The notes under the pieces are model-generated. The model made no database searches. It was not told the DNA's origin and saw nothing but the letters and a program-made list of their open reading frames with translations. DNA of 30,277 nucleotides from a virus: the IMG/VR virus record IMGVR_UViG_3300046170_000178, positions 1-30,277 of that record; one strand, written 5' to 3'. The position numbers were made by a program, and so were the translations under genes. Within the stretch, counting starts at the first letter, position 1. Every line of letters starts with the position of its first letter. Shown piece after piece: positions 7,840 to 17,470 of the stretch.

Positions 7840-8246
7840 GTACGTTTTTTAACGATATGCAAGCCGCATTAGATACACAACTTAGCACATTATCAGGTGG
7901 GTATGACATTGCTTGGCCAAATATAACTTATAAACCAGTAACTAATACTACATATCTTAGGCCAAACTTTATACCTGCTGATACATTACAGGTTACGCTA
8001 GGTGCTAATGGTAAAGATGAAACACAAGGAATATACCAAATAGATATTGTTAGTCCAAGGGGTAGTGGCAGAACAACATTAACGGATAATGTAGCAGATC
8101 ACTTCAAGCGTGGTACAGTGCTTACTTATAATAATTTGAAATTGCGCATAAGGTCGGTTAGTATCGGCCCTGCAATAAACGACGGGGCATGGTTTTTCGT
8201 TCCTGTTTCCGTAAATATTAACGCATACACAGGAGCAAGAGTATGA
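7836..8246 (+). CDS. Tail terminator protein, DUF4128-type
   Basis: The 136-residue product has the DUF4128 minor tail pattern (PNFIPADTLQVTLGANGKDE, then QGIYQIDIVSPRGSG). Proteins of this type occupy the tail-terminator slot, capping the tail tube and joining it to the neck. It sits between the gp10-like neck gene and the tail tube gene, exactly the expected place. Start and stop both overlap neighbours (ATGA at 7836 and at 8243). Confidence 0.7.
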   Translation: MSTFFNDMQAALDTQLSTLSGGYDIAWPNITYKPVTNTTYLRPNFIPADTLQVTLGANGKDETQGIYQIDIVSPRGSGRTTLTDNVADHFKRGTVLTYNNLKLRIRSVSIGPAINDGAWFFVPVSVNINAYTGARV

Positions 8247-9160
8247 CTATAGCAAACGGAGCACAACATAGCATTGCCTATATTGCGGAAACGACATATG
8301 GCACAACCCCATCAACACCTTCATTTAAACCTTTTGCCAATACAGGAACAACACTTGGTATTAGTAAAGATGGCATAGAGAGCGAAAAGCTTAGAGGTGA
8401 CAGACAAGTAGAAGATTTTAGACATGGTAATAAGTCAGTCGGTGGCGATGTATCAGCAGAACTAGAATACGAAGCCTTTGATGACATCTTAGAAGCAGTA
8501 TTATGCGGAACATGGGCAACTAACGTGCTTAAAGCAGGTACAACACGACGTTCATTTACTATTGAGCGTAAGTTTGCTGATTTAACCGCACCAGAATGGC
8601 ACAGAAATACAGGTTGTGAGTTTAACTCATTAAGCCTATCTGTATCACCTAATGCAATGGTTGAAGCAACTTTTGGTGTTGTAGGTAAAAACCTATCTAT
8701 CGGTACAGCCGCAATAACAGGTTCAAGCTATGCCGCAGATAGCACAAACAAGCCATTTGACAGTTTTACAGGTTCAATACAAGAAGGTGGTTCAGCAATC
8801 GCAACGGTCACTTCTATTGAAATGAGCCTAGAGAACGGCATAGAGCCATTATTTGCAGTTGGTAGCCAAACTACACAACGCCCGTCAATCGGTAAGTCAC
8901 GACTAACTGGTACGCTTACAACTTACTTTGAGGACAAAACCTTATATGAGAAGTTCTTAAACGAAACTGAGTCAAGCATACAATTAGTGCTTACAGATTT
9001 AGATGGTAATTCTTATACAATCGACTTGCCAAGAGTTAAGTATAACAGTGGTCAGCCAGATGTATCAGGAGAGGGTGCTATAACAATCGGTATGGAATTT
9101 GTAGCGTTATATGACACTACAGATACTTCACAGATTAAAATAACAAGGGCTGATGCGTAA
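8243..9160 (+). CDS. Major tail tube protein
   Basis: The 305-residue product builds the tail tube. The N-terminus (IAYIAETTYGTTPSTPSFKP) and the block GNKSVGGDVSAELEYEAFDD match the phage tail tube family with a beta-sandwich core. The C-terminal third contains a second beta-rich part (FVALYDTTDTS at the end). The size is on the long side for tube proteins, perhaps from an extra surface domain. The stop overlaps the ATG of the chaperone gene (TAATG). Confidence 0.8.
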   Translation: MTIANGAQHSIAYIAETTYGTTPSTPSFKPFANTGTTLGISKDGIESEKLRGDRQVEDFRHGNKSVGGDVSAELEYEAFDDILEAVLCGTWATNVLKAGTTRRSFTIERKFADLTAPEWHRNTGCEFNSLSLSVSPNAMVEATFGVVGKNLSIGTAAITGSSYAADSTNKPFDSFTGSIQEGGSAIATVTSIEMSLENGIEPLFAVGSQTTQRPSIGKSRLTGTLTTYFEDKTLYEKFLNETESSIQLVLTDLDGNSYTIDLPRVKYNSGQPDVSGEGAITIGMEFVALYDTTDTSQIKITRADA

Positions 9161-9564
9161 TGGAGTTTAACAAACTAGCGACAGCAAAACATCACGATAA
9201 CGGGGCTGAGTGTAATATACTCGACCCCGTAAGTGGTGAGCCAACAGACTTCTTTATTAAAATATGCGGTGCGGATTCAAAGGTATGGCGTAAAGAGAAG
9301 AAGATGCAAACTCGTAAGTTATTAAATGTAAGATCGCAAAGCGAAGAACCAGACTTTGACTACGAGAAAGCAGGTATAGACTTTGAGGCTATGGATATAG
9401 AAGCATTAGTAAATGCAACTATTGATTGGCGTGGTTTGTCAGATAATGGCAAAGAAGTTAAATACAGTAAAGAAGTGGCGTATGAATTGTATGAAAATGC
9501 ACCTAGCATTGTAAGGCAGTTAATTGAGTTCTTAGGTAATGGCGAAAATTTTACGAGCGACTAA
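9160..9564 (+). CDS. Tail assembly chaperone, short form (gpG-like)
   Basis: This 134-residue acidic protein lies between the tube and tape measure genes, the place of lambda gpG. It would bind the tape measure protein before tube assembly. The reading frame runs to TAA at 9562-9564, and the slippery heptamer lies 10 bases before that stop. A fraction of ribosomes would shift to make the longer form listed separately. Identity is from position, size and the frameshift signal rather than from a strongly recalled sequence. Confidence 0.75.
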   Translation: MEFNKLATAKHHDNGAECNILDPVSGEPTDFFIKICGADSKVWRKEKKMQTRKLLNVRSQSEEPDFDYEKAGIDFEAMDIEALVNATIDWRGLSDNGKEVKYSKEVAYELYENAPSIVRQLIEFLGNGENFTSD

Positions 9565-9896
9565 TTTATGACTTTGTATATTATGGCAGATGGGTAAGTT
9601 ATATACACAGTAAGCCAAAAGGTTCAGAGATTAGTCGATATGAAACATATAAGCAGGTAGAAAAAAGCACAGGTAAGACACCAAAAGACTTACTCAATGC
9701 ACCTACATTACGAGATGAATTAGTAGATTTATGGAAGTTATTTTGTGAATTACCAGAATACAGTTATAGTGAGCTAGAAGCATACGGAAGATTAACAGGA
9801 ATTACATTAAGCCCTTGGGAAGTTGACGCAATAATAAAGTTAAACCGACACATGGGTGAGGAGTTAAGCAAATGGCCACCGAAAAATCATCGTTAG
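9160..9896 (+). CDS. Tail assembly chaperone, -1 frameshift long form (gpGT-like)
   Basis: The product reads 9160-9552, then shifts back one base and continues from 9552 to the stop TAG at 9894-9896, giving 245 residues (131 plus 114). The added part begins YERLIYDFVYYGRW and contains FCELPEYSYSELEAYGRLTG. It is in the -1 frame with no stop between the heptamer and 9894. Without this fusion the stretch 9565-9871 would be empty, although it is clearly coding. In lambda the GT fusion is needed in a fixed ratio to G for tail assembly; the same job is inferred here. The end overlaps the start of the tape measure gene by 25 bases. Confidence 0.8.
9546..9552 (+). promoter_or_regulatory. Programmed -1 frameshift slippery heptamer A AAT TTT
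   Basis: In the frame of the chaperone the sequence reads GAA AAT TTT ACG, so the heptamer fits X XXY YYZ with X = A, Y = T, Z = T. Slippage re-pairs the two tRNAs on AAA TTT and joins the open frame that runs to 9896. No stimulatory pseudoknot was evaluated. Confidence 0.85.
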
Positions 9897-12127
9897 AGAT
9901 TGAAGTCAAAGCTAAAGGTGTAAAAGATACTACAAAAAAGATAGATAACCTTAACAAAGAAATTAGCAAGACACCTAAAAAACAAAAAGCCGCAAAAAAG
10001 GCTATTGATCAGACGACTAAAGCAACCGTACAATTACAGCAGGCAAGTGGTGGTGCGTTAAATGCCGCAGAGCGCATGAATAGAAGCGCAGGTAACATGG
10101 GGCAAAAAGCAGGACTTGCCGCTATACAAATCGAACAGTTAGTTGGACAGATAGCAGGTGGTCAAAACCCAATGCGTGCATTTGGTCAACAGTCAGCAGA
10201 TATTGGCTTTGTCTTGGGTACGCCAATGTTAGGTGCGATTATAGGTGTATCGTCTGCACTTACATCACTTCTAATACCCGTATTACTAGATACAGGAAAA
10301 ACTACAGAAGAACTCATAACTAGCAGTGAAGAACTAGCAAGTGCTTTTACTTTAAATGAGATAGGTGTAGCAGAATTTTCAACATCGCTCATTGAGCTAC
10401 ACAAGCAAATGAAGCCAATAGCAGAGGCGCAAGCAGAAATAGCAAAGTTAAGAGCTTTTGAAGTAGCAAGTCAAGGCACAGAAAAGTTAATTAAATTAAC
10501 AGATAAACTAACAGTTACAACAGGTAGGTATTCACGCCCAGTGGCAATATTTGGTGTAGCAGGTAAAAAACTAGAAAAATTAGACGATCATATAGTAGCA
10601 CTACAGTCAGGAACAAAGGGATCCGAACTAGCATTAGTAAGTTATCTAAAAGAAATAGCCGCTACAGAAAAAGTTACACCTGAATTTACAAAGCTATTTG
10701 ATGAAATAATACAAGTTGTCAAAGCAACTGAAACTGCAAATAGAATACTAAATGTTAGTAACACACTTGAAGAAGCGTCAGCGAAGAAAAAGACAAAAAA
10801 TGTTAAAGTAACTGCAAGAGCACGTAAAGAAGAAATATCTGATTTTGACAAGAAGCTTAAACAGTTAATGGTACAAAACGCATTATTAAATGACGAGCAA
10901 GACCTAGCATTACAACTTAGTACGACATTTAACGCATCACAGCGCGAGCAAATAATAGCACTAATGAAAAAGAATGAAGTAAAGAGAGAAGAACTAAAGA
11001 TAGAGGCTGATAAAGATAAGAAAGCAAAACAGTCAACTGAAAGACGTAAAAGCGAAAATATAAAACTACTAGAGCAACTAAAAAAATCTAGTATGACGCA
11101 AACAGAATTATTGACTGCTGAATATACTAGACGCTTAGAAGCAATAAATGAGTTGCAAGATGCAGAAGTAATTAGTGTCTTAATAGCTAACAGGCGTAAG
11201 CTTGAAGCTGAACAAATATACAGCGCGGCACTTTTAAAAATGCGAACAGAAGCGGCATTGAAGATAGAACAAGCCATAGCAGAAATTGAAGCACGATCAG
11301 GTAATTCAAATGAAGATAAATTAAATGCCAATCAACTATATTGGACAGAATGGCTAAAGCAATCTACTGAGGCAATGATAAGCTTCAATGATATAACTGG
11401 CGCAGGTATAAATACATTCGAGCAAGGATTTAGTAGAGCCTTTGAGAATATAATTATGGATGGTCAAGGTATTAAAGGTGCTATTAGCGGTGTATTTGAA
11501 GCTATGGCGCGTGACCAACTATCTGCATTAGGTCAAATGGCGGCACAAAGACTACAGCATTTTGTAGTTGGACAGGCATTACAAAAAACAGCGGCGGCAA
11601 CTAGCGCGGCTACAACAATATCAAACGCAACGGCAAAGGTAGCGGAAGGTAGTATAAACGCGGCAAGTTCGGCGGCGGCAATCCCATTAATAGGTTGGAA
11701 AATAGCACCATTAGCGGCGGCGGCCTTTATAGGTGCTACAGCAGGTTACTTAGCTAGTGTAAAAAGTAAAAGCAACGCAGGAGCTTCAGGTCGTGCATTA
11801 GGTGGACAGGTGCGCGGTGGTGAAAGCTATTTAGTTGGTGAGCGTGGGCCAGAAATGCTTACAATGCCAAGTAATAGAATGGGCAGAATAACACCTAATA
11901 GTTCAATGGGTAGTGGTCAGCTAAATGTTACTGTTGAGAACTATGGTAGTTCTAATATTAGCGTGCAAAAGATAAGCGAAACAGATGTACGTATCATTGC
12001 TAGAGAAGTAGCAACACAAACAGTACAGCGTGAAGCACCTAGAGTTATAGCATCAGACATATCAAATCCGAACGGTAGGGTAAGTAAAACATTAGCTAAC
12101 AACACAAATACACAACGTAGGCGTTAA
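9872..12127 (+). CDS. Tape measure protein
   Basis: The 751-residue product sets tail length. It starts with a Lys-rich helical region, has hydrophobic stretches near residues 110-155 and 605-625, long Lys/Glu-rich helices (about 290-480), and the C-terminal block SYLVGERGPEMLTMPSNRMG typical of lambda/HK97-type tape measures. At roughly 0.15 nm per residue the predicted tail is about 110 nm. The GAGGAG at 9858-9863 supports ATG 9872, inside the end of the frameshifted chaperone. The long leftward frame in this region is a by-product of its Lys-rich codons. Confidence 0.85.
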   Translation: MATEKSSLEIEVKAKGVKDTTKKIDNLNKEISKTPKKQKAAKKAIDQTTKATVQLQQASGGALNAAERMNRSAGNMGQKAGLAAIQIEQLVGQIAGGQNPMRAFGQQSADIGFVLGTPMLGAIIGVSSALTSLLIPVLLDTGKTTEELITSSEELASAFTLNEIGVAEFSTSLIELHKQMKPIAEAQAEIAKLRAFEVASQGTEKLIKLTDKLTVTTGRYSRPVAIFGVAGKKLEKLDDHIVALQSGTKGSELALVSYLKEIAATEKVTPEFTKLFDEIIQVVKATETANRILNVSNTLEEASAKKKTKNVKVTARARKEEISDFDKKLKQLMVQNALLNDEQDLALQLSTTFNASQREQIIALMKKNEVKREELKIEADKDKKAKQSTERRKSENIKLLEQLKKSSMTQTELLTAEYTRRLEAINELQDAEVISVLIANRRKLEAEQIYSAALLKMRTEAALKIEQAIAEIEARSGNSNEDKLNANQLYWTEWLKQSTEAMISFNDITGAGINTFEQGFSRAFENIIMDGQGIKGAISGVFEAMARDQLSALGQMAAQRLQHFVVGQALQKTAAATSAATTISNATAKVAEGSINAASSAAAIPLIGWKIAPLAAAAFIGATAGYLASVKSKSNAGASGRALGGQVRGGESYLVGERGPEMLTMPSNRMGRITPNSSMGSGQLNVTVENYGSSNISVQKISETDVRIIAREVATQTVQREAPRVIASDISNPNGRVSKTLANNTNTQRRR

Positions 12128-12130
12128 GTT

Positions 12131-13003
12131 ATGACTAAGTTTGCTATTGCACCCGACAGCGCAAGTTACAGTTTTACAGAGCGTGCAGAAACTATAGGAG
12201 CAGTCTTACAGGGCGGCCTTGGTAAGTATAGACAAACAATAAAAAACCCAAGTGTAGTAGTACAGGTACAGTGGACATATGATGCAGGTGGTTACGACTA
12301 CTTCAAAGCATTTTATGCAACTTATACAAAAAGTGGTTCATTGCCTTTTGAGATTGATCTAGCAATAGATGGTACAGCACTAGAAGAATATACAGCATAC
12401 TTCCTTGATGATAGCATAAGCACAAGTGCAGTAAGTGGTACAGATTATGTTGTAAGAGCTAGTTTAGAGCTAAAGTCAAAGCCATTAACTGCATCAGGAA
12501 CACCTAGCACGCCCTACAAGCTTAATTATATACCTAACCAAGCTTCCTATAGTATAGATACACGACAAGAAACTATAGCTATACCACTTGAAGGTGGTAC
12601 AAGCAGATACAGGAAAGATATTATTGATGCAGGTACTATAGCAAATGTTAGTTGGATATTAAATACAACTGAATATGCAGACTTTAGAGAGTTTTATAAG
12701 CTTACTACAAGTGCAGGAACAACAAGCTTTAAAATTGACTTGGCTATAAACTACGGAACACTAGAAGAATATGACGCACGCATAATTTCAGACAGCATAT
12801 CTACATCTCGATATGCAGATGGCTTCTTTAACGTACAGGCACAATTAGAATTAAATGCTAAAGCAAGAGATACAGATGCCGATTTGATTGCATTAGTCTT
12901 ATATCCTGAGTACGGCGAAAACTATGCGACCTTGTTCCCACCAGATGAAAATGATATAGATATAATAATAAACACCGACTTTCCGAGTTATTTAAATGTC
13001 TAA
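12131..13003 (+). CDS. Tail protein with tandem gpM-like domains
   Basis: The 290-residue product follows the tape measure, in the slot of lambda gpM. It consists of two copies of one domain, residues 8-117 and 135-244, which align over 110 positions without a gap and with about 45 identities by eye. Shared landmarks include ASYS, a single Trp, Phe-Tyr, FxIDLAI, LEEY and DSISTS. A linker of 17 residues joins them, and a 46-residue acidic tail follows. The gpM-like or distal-tail role is inferred from gene order and the pattern of small beta tail domains. The duplication is described separately. Confidence 0.65.
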   Translation: MTKFAIAPDSASYSFTERAETIGAVLQGGLGKYRQTIKNPSVVVQVQWTYDAGGYDYFKAFYATYTKSGSLPFEIDLAIDGTALEEYTAYFLDDSISTSAVSGTDYVVRASLELKSKPLTASGTPSTPYKLNYIPNQASYSIDTRQETIAIPLEGGTSRYRKDIIDAGTIANVSWILNTTEYADFREFYKLTTSAGTTSFKIDLAINYGTLEEYDARIISDSISTSRYADGFFNVQAQLELNAKARDTDADLIALVLYPEYGENYATLFPPDENDIDIIINTDFPSYLNV

Positions 13004-13493
13004 TTATACCGAATTTTATCTAAATAGTGATAGTAATATAGTACAGCTAGAAACTATAGAATTATCGCATAGTGACTTTACACAGACTTACAGAGTAGTA
13101 AGAAATGCAACAAATGGGATTACAGCTACAACGGAGGGCGGTGCAAGTGTTGCTTTTACATATTACCCATTAGCTATTGATGCAGGTGAAACGAGAGAGA
13201 ATCTAGATCAATCATTTACAATAACTTTAGGTGATTTAGGTGAGATACTGCCAACAGAACTAGATGCAGTTGCAACAGCAGATGGGTTCGGTGAAAAGCC
13301 AGTCTTGATATATCGAACATACAGGTCAGACGTTTTAACTGCACCATTATTTGTAATAACACTTGAGGTTGAGAGCTTTACATTCAACGAACAAGGCTCA
13401 GTATTTGAAGCTAAAGCACCGAGCCTAAATATAAATAAGACTGGTGAAACATATACTTTTGCACGTTTTCCGATGTTGCGTGGGTTCTTATAA
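12996..13493 (+). CDS. Minor tail protein, DUF1833-type (gpL-like)
   Basis: The 165-residue product has the DUF1833 layout: an N-terminal beta strand region, a central YRTYRSDVLTAPLFVITLEV, and the C-terminal NKTGETYTFARFPMLRGF ending that is highly typical. Proteins of this type take the place of lambda gpL in the tail tip of many siphoviruses. Start overlaps the previous gene by eight bases, and its stop overlaps the ATG of the next gene (TAATG). Confidence 0.75.
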   Translation: MSNYTEFYLNSDSNIVQLETIELSHSDFTQTYRVVRNATNGITATTEGGASVAFTYYPLAIDAGETRENLDQSFTITLGDLGEILPTELDAVATADGFGEKPVLIYRTYRSDVLTAPLFVITLEVESFTFNEQGSVFEAKAPSLNINKTGETYTFARFPMLRGFL

Positions 13494-13843
13494 TGCGTGA
13501 CGAGCTATATCATAAGACTTATGACAAGAATAACTACAACTGCGCACATTTTGCACGTGATGTATATCTAGCTGAAACAGGTAAAGATATTAGTGATACG
13601 TTGTCAGGTTTTTTATTACCACCAAGCAAACGTGTAGTAGATATGACTAAAAGACATAGATTAATTAAACTAGATAGACCTATAAGCCCCTGCCTAGTTA
13701 TAATGCTAGGTAGTAGGGTTGCACCACACGTAGGTGTATTTATACGCGATAAGGTGATACATATACGTGAGCAAGGCGTGCAATATGTTTCATTACATGT
13801 AGCTAGTATGGGTTTTAATAAGTTGGGTTATTACAAATGTTGA
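13493..13843 (+). CDS. NlpC/P60-like tail tip peptidase (gpK-like)
   Basis: The 116-residue product carries a likely papain-like catalytic core: Cys17 in NYNCAHFARDVY at the head of a helix, and His79 in APHVGVFI, with His90 (KVIHI) as a possible third member. NlpC/P60 enzymes cut peptidoglycan cross-links, and this domain forms the C-terminal half of lambda gpK. Here it stands alone, without the Mov34/JAB half. It lies between gpL-like and gpJ-like genes, as gpK does. It would open the cell wall during DNA injection. Confidence 0.75.
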   Translation: MRDELYHKTYDKNNYNCAHFARDVYLAETGKDISDTLSGFLLPPSKRVVDMTKRHRLIKLDRPISPCLVIMLGSRVAPHVGVFIRDKVIHIREQGVQYVSLHVASMGFNKLGYYKC

Positions 13844-16800
13844 AGCAAGTTATATTGGCAGAGAATGCATTAGAGCCAGAGACATGGACAGTACACCACG
13901 TAACTAATGTCACAGATTTCTTGATGGAAAGATATGACAGGCTGCCAGATAATGCACGTATTTATCACAATGATGTTAGTGTTGATAAAGACGTTACACC
14001 AACGAATGAACAGCAAATAGAGACACTAAATAATCTTGATGGTGTAATTATAGTTGTCATGTATCCTGCAGTGGGTTTACCCTTTTGGGTTTATGCTGTC
14101 GCTGCGGCCGTCGTTTCTGTTGCCGTTTCATTGTTGCTCATGCCAAAGCCACCAACACTAACGCAGCGCAACACACAGACTGAAAGCCCTAATAACGGAT
14201 TATCAGACAGAGAGAATAACGCTAGAATATTAGCACGCATTCCAGATATATATGGTAAAGTTAGGTCGACACCAGATTTACTTAATGTTCCATACAAAGA
14301 ATTTATTGACCATCAAGAGGTTGAATATGCTTATATGTGCGTAGGTCGTGGTTATTATGATATAACGGCTGATAATGTAAAAGATGGCGACACTAAGATC
14401 AGTGATATTTCAGGTGCATCTGTTGCAGTGTATCCACCAAATACATCACCTAATAATGGTAGCCCACAATTAACAATCGGTTCAGCAATTAATGAGCCAG
14501 TCCTTAAGTCAGTCAGGAGTGATGCAGCTAATGGTCAGACACTTAAAGCACCAGACGCGGCGGCATTTAATGGTAATAACAATACTAAGTTTGTATATCC
14601 AAATGAAATAACTACAACAGCGTCAGGCATAGATTTTACAGAAGAATTTGTATCAGGTGCAACATTAACAGTAACTAATGCTAGTTATACAGCAGTGGTT
14701 GGAACAGCAGGTAGCCAACTAACACGTAATGTAAAATGTAAAATAGCGTCTAATGGCTTTGATGGCGAGATAATATATACATCTGGTAATGCAACAAATG
14801 ATTTTAGCGTTAATGATAGTATAAGACTTGCTTTTGCATTGTTTCAAACAGATGATAATAGCACATTAAATCTTAATGGTGATTATGTTGTTAAAGCTGT
14901 TACAAGTACAACAATAACATTAGACTATCCAGAAAGTATTAACGCTAATTGGGGGCAAATACAAAATGAGTTTGCCGCAAACGAGACAGGCACAAAGAAT
15001 GTATTTTTAACAAATCTTGGTAGCATTGTGTCTGTTAATCTAGCAGGTGACTATACAATATCAAGTGTAACATCAACAACAGTTAGTTTAAGTAATCCTG
15101 CTAGTGTAAATAGTGACTGGAACAAATTAGATGACTATGACAACCCCGCAGACGAAACAGGTTTACTTAGTCCTTATATGTATTCTACAGGCGAAGCTTT
15201 TATAGGCTGGTTTAACTTGCTGGTTGCAGACCTTGATAAGATATACATTAACTTGGTTGCATTGCAGGGGTTATATAAAGACGATGGCGAGCAGCAATAT
15301 GCGTTCAACATAGCAGTGCAGGTGCAAGTCGAGCAAACAAGTGCAACTGGTACGCCAACAGGTACGGTAGAAACATTTACAGGCACAGTATTAGGTTCAA
15401 GTAGCAGCAAGAGTACACGTGCTTTGACTATGAAAATAAATCCTACTTTTACAGGATATTGCAGGGTACGAGTTAAACGCATTACAAACAGTGATACTAA
15501 CTTTGAAGGTAGCGTAGTTGATGAGGTAAAGTGGCGTGATTTATATGCAATGTCACCAGTGACAGAGCAGCACTTTGGTGATGTAACTACAGTGCAATCA
15601 GTAACGTATTCTACTGATGGCGCATTAGCTGTTAAGTCACGTAAGCTCAATATGGAAGTGACACGTAAATTACCTAGAATACAATATGACCGATTTACAT
15701 TTCCTATGACATGGACAAGTCACAGCAACGGCTTAGTTAAGGTTGCAGGTAACAATGTAACGATTAGTTCAGATGGTAGTAGTTATGGTGGCTATGCTGA
15801 TTTAGATGCGATAAGCAATGGTCAGGTTATCACAGTAACACTAACGCTAGATAACACTAAGACTACAGCTACGACAGTAACTATAGGTTTGCACGATGGC
15901 ACAAGCTTTATATCTAACACAGCGACAGTGACCAATGGCACAGCGACATATACCTTAACTGCAACAAGCGCAGAAGCAAATCCATTTGTATTATTGCAGT
16001 GTAATAATAATGACACATATTTTACTGTAACAGATATGCAGGTAAGCGGTGAAGATTATCCAAGTACACAAACAATTAGTGCAGACAGTTTTTATGGCGG
16101 TGTAATTACTTATCAATATGGTGGTGTAAAAGTTGCTAATGATGGCGGTTCTTATGGCGTTAGCGTTCCTATTGAATATGGCAACACAGGCAATAAAACT
16201 ATTGTTGACTTTGACTTGCTATCAGTATCAACAAGCACGTCTGTTAATGTTGTTATATTAGATAATTCAAATCAAATAATGTCAAATGTAGAAACTGTTA
16301 CAGCAGGTGCTAGGTCAGTAACACTAACACATACGGCTAGTACATCAGGTCGTGTTGTGATATATAGCACGCAAACAACTACATTTTTTGCAATACGTAA
16401 CTTACGAATTAAAGCACAAGAGCTTGGCACAACCAAATATGCAACGACAGATGCTGCACAAATATTGACTAATATATGCGTTGACCCATTTATTGGCCGT
16501 AGACCATTGACAGAAGTAGACCTAGAAAGCGTTTTAAGCACTGCTGAGAGCGTTTCAGATTACTTTGGTACAACTAAAGCATCAGAGTTTAATTATACCT
16601 TTGACGCGGATAATTTAAGCTTTGAGGAAACAGCACAAACTATAGCAACTGCAATCTATAGTCAGGCATATCGTCAAGGCAGTAAAATTAAATTGAGCTT
16701 CGAGAAAGAAACAGATGATAGTGTATTATTGTTTAATCATAGAAATAAACTGCCGCAATCGGAAACACGCTCAGTTAGGTTTGGTAATGCAAGTAACCAT

Positions 16801-17460
16801 GATGGCATAGAGTTTGTATATGCTAGTCCAGTTGATGACGCGCTAATTAGTATAAATATACCAAGTGACCAAAGCGCAACTAATCCAGATAAGATAGAAA
16901 GCGTTGGAGTAAGAAACGGCGTGCAAGCCTACTTTGCGGCACATAGAGCTTGGAACAAAATACAGTATCAAAATACATTAATTGACTTTGAAGCAACGCA
17001 AGAAGCAGATTTGCTTGTTACTAATGATAGAATATTAGTTGCAGATAATACACGTACAGGAACACAAGACGGCGAAGTGACAGCTGTTAATGTGTTAGAG
17101 CTAACCTTATCACAAGATGTTACTTTTGCAGGTGGCGGTGTTACATATACTATATTCTTACAGCATATCGATGGTACAGTAGAAAGCATTGGCATTACAG
17201 CAGGTACAGCAGACAATAAAGTTGTTTTGGCTAATGCACCTAGATTGAGCTTAGTCACAGACCAAAATAAATACGCTAGAACAGGTTATAATATAGTAGC
17301 AAGCAATGACGCAAGAGGCACAGCGTTCTTAGTCACAGAGAAGCAAGCAAACGATAACTTTACGTCGAGACTAACAGCTGTTAATTATAGTGACAAATAC
17401 TATACCCAAGATAATGATTATCTTACAGGTGTTGTAGATATTGATGGCGATGCAATTTAG
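13837..17460 (+). CDS. Central tail tip protein (gpJ-like host specificity), with gpI-like N-terminus
   Basis: The 1207-residue product is the large tip protein that contacts the receptor and closes the tube. The N-terminal about 80 residues plus a membrane-type segment (about residues 82-103, FWVYAVAAAVVSVAVSLLLM) look like the gpI-type module, here fused. The gpJ core follows with ARIPDIYGKVRSTPDLL near residue 135. Before residue 618 the text KLNMEVTRKLPR and after residue 862 ATTDAAQILTNICVDPFIGR are normal gpJ sequence. Between them lie about 245 residues of Thr/Ser/Val-rich beta sequence, read as two inserted domains. A further pair of related beta segments occupies about residues 320-440. 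The gene ends with TAG at 17458-17460. Confidence 0.8.
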   Translation: MLKQVILAENALEPETWTVHHVTNVTDFLMERYDRLPDNARIYHNDVSVDKDVTPTNEQQIETLNNLDGVIIVVMYPAVGLPFWVYAVAAAVVSVAVSLLLMPKPPTLTQRNTQTESPNNGLSDRENNARILARIPDIYGKVRSTPDLLNVPYKEFIDHQEVEYAYMCVGRGYYDITADNVKDGDTKISDISGASVAVYPPNTSPNNGSPQLTIGSAINEPVLKSVRSDAANGQTLKAPDAAAFNGNNNTKFVYPNEITTTASGIDFTEEFVSGATLTVTNASYTAVVGTAGSQLTRNVKCKIASNGFDGEIIYTSGNATNDFSVNDSIRLAFALFQTDDNSTLNLNGDYVVKAVTSTTITLDYPESINANWGQIQNEFAANETGTKNVFLTNLGSIVSVNLAGDYTISSVTSTTVSLSNPASVNSDWNKLDDYDNPADETGLLSPYMYSTGEAFIGWFNLLVADLDKIYINLVALQGLYKDDGEQQYAFNIAVQVQVEQTSATGTPTGTVETFTGTVLGSSSSKSTRALTMKINPTFTGYCRVRVKRITNSDTNFEGSVVDEVKWRDLYAMSPVTEQHFGDVTTVQSVTYSTDGALAVKSRKLNMEVTRKLPRIQYDRFTFPMTWTSHSNGLVKVAGNNVTISSDGSSYGGYADLDAISNGQVITVTLTLDNTKTTATTVTIGLHDGTSFISNTATVTNGTATYTLTATSAEANPFVLLQCNNNDTYFTVTDMQVSGEDYPSTQTISADSFYGGVITYQYGGVKVANDGGSYGVSVPIEYGNTGNKTIVDFDLLSVSTSTSVNVVILDNSNQIMSNVETVTAGARSVTLTHTASTSGRVVIYSTQTTTFFAIRNLRIKAQELGTTKYATTDAAQILTNICVDPFIGRRPLTEVDLESVLSTAESVSDYFGTTKASEFNYTFDADNLSFEETAQTIATAIYSQAYRQGSKIKLSFEKETDDSVLLFNHRNKLPQSETRSVRFGNASNHDGIEFVYASPVDDALISINIPSDQSATNPDKIESVGVRNGVQAYFAAHRAWNKIQYQNTLIDFEATQEADLLVTNDRILVADNTRTGTQDGEVTAVNVLELTLSQDVTFAGGGVTYTIFLQHIDGTVESIGITAGTADNKVVLANAPRLSLVTDQNKYARTGYNIVASNDARGTAFLVTEKQANDNFTSRLTAVNYSDKYYTQDNDYLTGVVDIDGDAI

Positions 17461-17470
17461 GAGCAAGTAA

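Noticed and set aside
10642-11331. 229-residue leftward open frame inside the tape measure gene
   Set aside because: It is Ser/Leu/Phe-rich low-complexity sequence complementary to Lys/Glu-rich helices, has no ribosome site or neighbour genes, and the plus-strand gene is clear.
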